Notes under the pieces: model-generated
Seen by the model: only the letters and a program-made list of their open reading frames with translations
What the model was told of the DNA's origin: nothing
Database searches by the model: none
Source of the DNA: Saprospiraceae bacterium
GTDB lineage: Bacteria; Bacteroidota; Bacteroidia; Chitinophagales; Saprospiraceae
DNA: 24,683 nucleotides
Direction of reading: 5' to 3'
Assembly (NCBI GenBank): GCA_014379065.1
Contig: JACMMM010000303.1
Location: 1-24,683 of the forward strand
In this document: piece after piece, positions 21,083 to 24,683 of the stretch
Position numbering within the stretch: position 1 is the first letter of the stretch
How the letters are laid out: each line of letters starts with the position of its first letter
Translations under genes and position numbers: made by a program

Positions 21083-23827
21083 ATGAGAAAAACTACCCTC
21101 TTTTTTGCCCTCTTTCTTTGCGCTGCAAGTGCTTTCGCGCAACCTTCCAACGACGAATGCTCCAGCCCCATCGTCCTGCCAGCACAATTGACATGGTGTA
21201 GCCCGGTGGAAGCCTATACCAATTTAATCGCTACGCCCTCGGCCTATGGTGCACCCGGCTGCTTCGGCTCGGTGCAGAGCGACGTTTGGTTCGCCTTCAC
21301 CGCACTTGCAACAGATATCACGATTACCGTGCGTGGTGCGACGGCTCAAGCGCCCGGCGGCGATTTGCAAAATCCACAGGTGGCACTCTACTTCGGCACT
21401 TGCGGCGGAGTCATCAATGAACTTGTATGCGATGCATCCACGGGCAACAACAACGTGGCAGAAGCCTACAAGGGCGGCCTTTTTGTCGGTTCCACCTATC
21501 TGATTCGGGTTCAAGGCGGAGGCGGCCAGGAAGGTACTTTCCAAATCTGTATCAACAACTACAATCCGCCCGTAGTACCCACTTCCGACTGCCCAACGTC
21601 TTCCATTTTATGTGATAAATCACCTTTTGTGGTACAATATGTAACGGGTGCCGGGAGCAATAATCAGGAAATGCAGGATGCCAGCTGCTTTAGCAACGGC
21701 GTGCCCGGAATCTATGAGTCCAACTCCACATGGTTTGTCTGGACTTGTTCGAAATCAGGCACTTTGACCATGACCCTGACCCCCCTAAATGGCCCTGACG
21801 ATCTTGATTTTATCATATACCGCTTGCCCAATGGCATCGGAAGCTGCAATGGTAAAGTGATAGAACGCTGTATGGCCTCTGGCCAAAGCCAAAACGTCAA
21901 CTCTGCTCCCTGTTTAGGCCCTACTGGCATGGTCAGCGGCGACCCCGACATCAGCGAAGACGCAGGGTGTTCAGAACCTGGTGACGATGCCTGGCTCAAA
22001 CCTTTGGACATGATTGAGGGTGAAACTTATGCGCTGGCGGTCAATAATTTTTCGGCCACTGGCAACGGTTTTTCCATCGAATTTGGAGGGACTGGTGAGT
22101 TCTTAGGCCCTGAAGCGAAATTTGAAACCATTCCTGATGAAGTATGCCTCGGTACGCCCGTGCAAGTGATAGACGCTTCCACCTTTGCGCTGGGCGGCAT
22201 TACGGCCTGGAACTGGAGCTTTGGCGCAGATGCTGTGCCACAAACCGCTACCGGCAAAGGCCCACACACGGTGGCGTTCAACACACCCGGTGTTCACCCG
22301 GTGGTACTTACCTTGGAAACCGATCTTGGTTGCAAAGTCACCGCTATTCAATCTGTCATCATTCACCCAGATGTGGAAGTGGACACGCTTATTGCGGCCC
22401 CCGATTGCAACGGAACGGCCAATGGTCAAATAACTATCAATAATATCACGAGTGGCACTCCGCCTTATTTGTTTAGCTGGAACAATGGGCCTTTCACGAC
22501 TGAAAACTCGCTTGACAGCCTCGGGGTTGGTTTTTACACCCTCGCAATTGTTGATTTCAACAATTGTAGAACCGATCTGGGCATCCAGGTGGACGAACGG
22601 ATCTTGACAGCAGAAGTTAGCGTTGACCCACCGCTTTGTTTTGGCGATTCCAATGGGGTCATCACGCTCAATGTTACCAATGGCAAGCCCCTTATTCAGT
22701 TCAATTTTGGCAGCGGCTACATCCCCAGCAATACTCAAGGCGGTTTTGCCGCAGGGACATACCCCGTTCACGCCATTGACGCGGTGCTCTGTAAGGGTGA
22801 TTTCCTTGTTAAGGTTACGGACAATCCCGAACTCAAACTGGCCATTGATACTGTCAACATTTCTTGTTTTGGGGCTGATGACGGCATGGCCGAAGCCATC
22901 CCTTCCGGCGGCGTCGGCCTGTACACTTACCAATGGTCTAATGGAGCAACCACACAAACCATTGCCAATTTAAAGCCCGGCCAATATGACGTAACCGTCT
23001 CAGATCGAAACGAATGCATCATCGTCGGCGGCGTGTTTATCATAGAGCCGCCAGATATAGCCGTAAACCTGATTGACGTGTTGAACCTTATTTGCAACGG
23101 TACTCCTGAAGGCGAAATCCGAGTGGAAGGCATAGGAGGAAGACCGCCTTACAAGTTCAGTCCCGACGGCATTACGTTCTTCTCCTCGGATACATTGAAA
23201 AATTTGTTGGCGGGCGATTATTGGGTGAACATCAAAGACGCTTATGGTTGTAGAGATTCGGTATTCGCTACGATAAGCCAACCACCAGCGCTCATCGTAA
23301 TCTCCGAACCTGCCGACACGACGCTTGATCTTGGCTTCACGGTGGACATCAGCACGGTGACTGCCCCGTTTGGCCGCGTAGTTACTTTTGAATGGTCGCC
23401 GACCATTGGGCTGAGCGAAACCAATATCGCCGAACCGACGGCTACGGCGATAAACGACATTCGCTACATCGTAAAAATTACCGACGAAGATGGCTGTATG
23501 GCCTTTGACACTGTTACGATTCATGTCAAAAAAGACCGCCCGGTGTATTTTCCCAACATTTTTGAGCCTGACAAGCCCTATCCGAACGATCATTTCACGG
23601 GATTTGGAGGGCCAGCAGCGGAACAAATTTCCTTGCTCCGTATCTATGACCGTTGGGGCAGCCTGATTTACGAAAACCGCGACTTTGGGTTGAACGAGCC
23701 CAACTTTGGCTGGGACGGCACCGCCAAGGGCCAAAAAGTAGATGGCGTGTTTGCCTGGTATGCGTTGGTGCGCTTTATTGATGGGGAGGAGTTGCCGTAC
23801 AAAGGAGATGTGACGGTAATAAGGTGA
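21083..23827 (+). CDS. SprB-repeat, PKD-containing adhesin-like protein with T9SS type B sorting domain
   Basis: A 914-residue secreted protein. Residues 1-19 are a signal peptide ending AFAQ. Two N-terminal beta-sandwich modules follow: NDECSSPIVLP with SDVWFAFTA, then a second with NSTWFVWTCSKSGTLTMTL; both resemble the PPC-like domains of T9SS proteins. Residues about 350-430 are PKD-like (ITAWNWSFGADAVPQ). Residues about 440-720 are four SprB-type repeats, each with Cys.G..(D/N)G near its start, PPY or similar, and G.Y.V.V.D...C at its end. Residues about 825-914 are the gliding-motility type C-terminal domain (VYFPNIFEPD, LLRIYDRWGSLIYEN, GWDGTAKGQKVDGVFAWY). Family knowledge: such proteins are exported by T9SS and act in adhesion or gliding. 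The ligand is unknown. The upstream gap 20874-21082 shows no gene. Confidence 0.92.
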   Translation: MRKTTLFFALFLCAASAFAQPSNDECSSPIVLPAQLTWCSPVEAYTNLIATPSAYGAPGCFGSVQSDVWFAFTALATDITITVRGATAQAPGGDLQNPQVALYFGTCGGVINELVCDASTGNNNVAEAYKGGLFVGSTYLIRVQGGGGQEGTFQICINNYNPPVVPTSDCPTSSILCDKSPFVVQYVTGAGSNNQEMQDASCFSNGVPGIYESNSTWFVWTCSKSGTLTMTLTPLNGPDDLDFIIYRLPNGIGSCNGKVIERCMASGQSQNVNSAPCLGPTGMVSGDPDISEDAGCSEPGDDAWLKPLDMIEGETYALAVNNFSATGNGFSIEFGGTGEFLGPEAKFETIPDEVCLGTPVQVIDASTFALGGITAWNWSFGADAVPQTATGKGPHTVAFNTPGVHPVVLTLETDLGCKVTAIQSVIIHPDVEVDTLIAAPDCNGTANGQITINNITSGTPPYLFSWNNGPFTTENSLDSLGVGFYTLAIVDFNNCRTDLGIQVDERILTAEVSVDPPLCFGDSNGVITLNVTNGKPLIQFNFGSGYIPSNTQGGFAAGTYPVHAIDAVLCKGDFLVKVTDNPELKLAIDTVNISCFGADDGMAEAIPSGGVGLYTYQWSNGATTQTIANLKPGQYDVTVSDRNECIIVGGVFIIEPPDIAVNLIDVLNLICNGTPEGEIRVEGIGGRPPYKFSPDGITFFSSDTLKNLLAGDYWVNIKDAYGCRDSVFATISQPPALIVISEPADTTLDLGFTVDISTVTAPFGRVVTFEWSPTIGLSETNIAEPTATAINDIRYIVKITDEDGCMAFDTVTIHVKKDRPVYFPNIFEPDKPYPNDHFTGFGGPAAEQISLLRIYDRWGSLIYENRDFGLNEPNFGWDGTAKGQKVDGVFAWYALVRFIDGEELPYKGDVTVIR

Positions 23828-23865
23828 GCGCAACACTTTTTTTACACAGAAAACTTTGAGTCCTA

Positions 23866-23898
23866 TTTGGAAAATACGAGGTAGTCGAACTACCTTTG
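23866..23898 (+). promoter_or_regulatory. Consensus Bacteroidota promoter of the str operon
   Basis: TTTG (23866-23869), 21 nt, then TACCTTTG (23891-23898), followed by CC, fits the -33/-7 consensus. It gives rpsL a leader of about 80 nt. In that leader GAAAAAAGG (23910-23918) can pair with CCTTTTTTC (23932-23940). Confidence 0.75.
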
Positions 23899-23984
23899 CC
23901 ACCGTTTTGGAAAAAAGGAGTGGTTTTTTACCCTTTTTTCATTGATTTTGAACGAGTTACAAAAATTTTAGCAAGAATAACAGT

Positions 23985-24359
23985 ATGCCAACCATCAATC
24001 AGCTTGTGCGGAAAAGCCGCGAAAAGGTGGAGTATGCGAGCAAGAGCCGAGCGCTCAATTCCAGCCCGCAGAAGCGTGGCGTATGCACCCGTGTGTATAC
24101 CACGACACCCAAAAAGCCTAACTCGGCGCTCCGCAAAGTAGCGAAAGTGCGCCTTGTGAACGGCCTTGAGGTCATTTGCTACATCCCCGGTGAAGGTCAC
24201 AACCTTCAAGAGCACTCCATTGTGCTCGTGCGCGGTGGCCGTGTGAAAGACCTTCCAGGCGTGCGTTACACCATCGTGCGCGGCGCGCTCGACACGGCTG
24301 GCGTACAAAAGCGCAACAAGAGCCGCTCTAAGTACGGCACCAAGCGTCCTAAAAAATAA
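23985..24359 (+). CDS. rpsL: 30S ribosomal protein S12
   Basis: A 124-residue S12 of standard length, part of the decoding centre of the 30S subunit. It starts MPTINQLVRKSREK and contains the universally conserved TTPKKPNSALRK block with Lys43 (the streptomycin-resistance position, here the sensitive residue) and GGRVKDLPGVRY with the second such lysine. The end is KSRSKYGTKRPKK. There is no Shine-Dalgarno sequence before the ATG, as usual in this phylum. It is the first gene of the str operon; rpsG follows after a repeat-filled gap of 90 nt. Confidence 0.98.
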   Translation: MPTINQLVRKSREKVEYASKSRALNSSPQKRGVCTRVYTTTPKKPNSALRKVAKVRLVNGLEVICYIPGEGHNLQEHSIVLVRGGRVKDLPGVRYTIVRGALDTAGVQKRNKSRSKYGTKRPKK

Positions 24360-24360
24360 A

Positions 24361-24446
24361 GCGATGAAGGGATAAAGCGATAAAGTGATTCAACATCACC
24401 ATCGCTGCCAAAATCACTTCATCATTTCATCACTTTATCATTTCAT
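24361..24446. repeat. Imperfect inverted repeat of GATAAAGTGAT words between rpsL and rpsG
   Basis: The gap consists of GCGATGAAGGGATAAAGCGA and its continuation (24361-24390) and a G-free tract of ATCACTTCATCATTTC-like words (24411-24446) ending four bases before the rpsG ATG. A 10-bp perfect match pairs ATAAAGTGAT (24380-24389) with 24429-24438; several other registers pair imperfectly. The words are the same as in the gap before glmS. Confidence 0.72.
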
Positions 24447-24449
24447 AAA

Positions 24450-24683
24450 ATGCGTAAGCACAAACCGAAACCTCGAGTATTGGCCGCAGACCCGCGTTAT
24501 AACGATACGATGGTAACACGTTTCGTCAATAACCTTATGTGGGACGGCAAGAAGAGCGTTGCATTTGGCATTTTTTATGATGCACTTGACATCATAAAAG
24601 GCCGCACCAACGAGGACGAGTTGCAAATCTGGAAGAAAGCACTCAACAACGTTATGCCACAAGTGGAAGTCCGCAGCCGCCGC
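24450..24683 (+). CDS. rpsG: 30S ribosomal protein S7 (N-terminal part, cut by window end)
   Basis: 78 codons are visible from the ATG at 24450 to the window edge. The sequence MRKHKPKPRVLAADPRYND, MVTRFVNNLMWDGKKSVA and ALNNVMPQVEVRSRR matches bacterial S7, which nucleates assembly of the 30S head and is the usual autoregulator of the str operon. About half of the protein is missing to the right. It follows rpsL, as in the classical rpsL-rpsG-fusA order. Confidence 0.96.
   Translation, partial: MRKHKPKPRVLAADPRYNDTMVTRFVNNLMWDGKKSVAFGIFYDALDIIKGRTNEDELQIWKKALNNVMPQVEVRSRR

Noticed and set aside
20927..21187. Minus-strand frame of 86 codons between pssA and the adhesin gene
   Set aside because: It overlaps the signal peptide of the 914-residue protein and has no recognisable features; the gap itself shows only a weak TTGGGG/CCCCAA stem at 21020-21040.
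22103..23902. Long minus-strand frames (284 and 300 codons) opposite the SprB-repeat gene
   Set aside because: The plus strand encodes a coherent signal peptide, repeats and sorting domain; the minus-strand translations show no domain features.

Overview
The window looks like a chromosomal segment of a Bacteroidota bacterium, most likely from the Saprospiria/Saprospiraceae side of the phylum; this is inferred from gene content, not from a search. The pointers are three type IX secretion (T9SS) substrates or remnants (a choice-of-anchor L/PKD protein, a broken sorting-domain protein, and a 914-residue SprB-repeat protein with a gliding-motility type C-terminus), the Bacteroidota-specific families DUF4270 and DUF4290, a one-domain glycogen-synthase-like protein next to DUF4270 and glmS, promoters of the TTTG...TAnnTTTG type, and no obvious Shine-Dalgarno sequences.

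Layout. 1-873 (minus) is the N-terminal part of a STAND-type NTPase with a DUF4062/TIR-like N-terminal domain, cut by the window edge and probably a defence or signalling protein. 1021-3046 holds a T9SS-secreted choice-of-anchor L protein and a T9SS pseudogene. 2950-6016 holds AMP nucleosidase (minus), an APC amino-acid permease and dihydrofolate reductase. 6282-11313 is the block glycogen-synthase-like / DUF4270 lipoprotein / glmS / DUF4290. 11425-11568 is a short promoter-to-terminator unit, either a small RNA or a tiny-peptide mRNA. 11599-18843 carries rsmB, dinB-like, sbcD, a REP-associated (RAYT) transposase with palindromes, a membrane-anchored pentapeptide-repeat gene and sbcC. 19025-20859 (minus) holds rsmI, purS and pssA. 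21083-23827 is the giant adhesin-like T9SS protein. 23866-24683 is the start of the str operon (rpsL and partial rpsG).

Functional links. sbcD and sbcC encode the two subunits of a DNA hairpin/end-processing nuclease but are separated here by a RAYT transposase and a pentapeptide gene; dinB/sbcD and pentapeptide/sbcC are each joined by ATGA overlaps. The enzymes serve folate, purine (PurS, AMP nucleosidase), amino-sugar (GlmS) and phospholipid (PssA) metabolism and rRNA methylation (RsmB, RsmI).

The most unusual signal is in the short intergenic gaps. At least eight are filled with inverted repeats, or one G-poor tandem array, built from short words whose sequence differs from gap to gap. 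In front of folA, DUF4270, glmS, dinB, rsmI and rpsG the start-proximal arm is a G-poor, C/A/T-rich tract on the sense strand running up to or near the start codon, with the complementary G-rich arm, where present, nearer the preceding gene. A second class of palindrome (AACTTCCCGAAAGTTT arms) occurs once downstream of the RAYT gene and once in frame inside it. A 35-bp perfect inverted repeat with a 2-nt centre overlaps the rsmB stop codon. No rRNA, tRNA or CRISPR array was seen.
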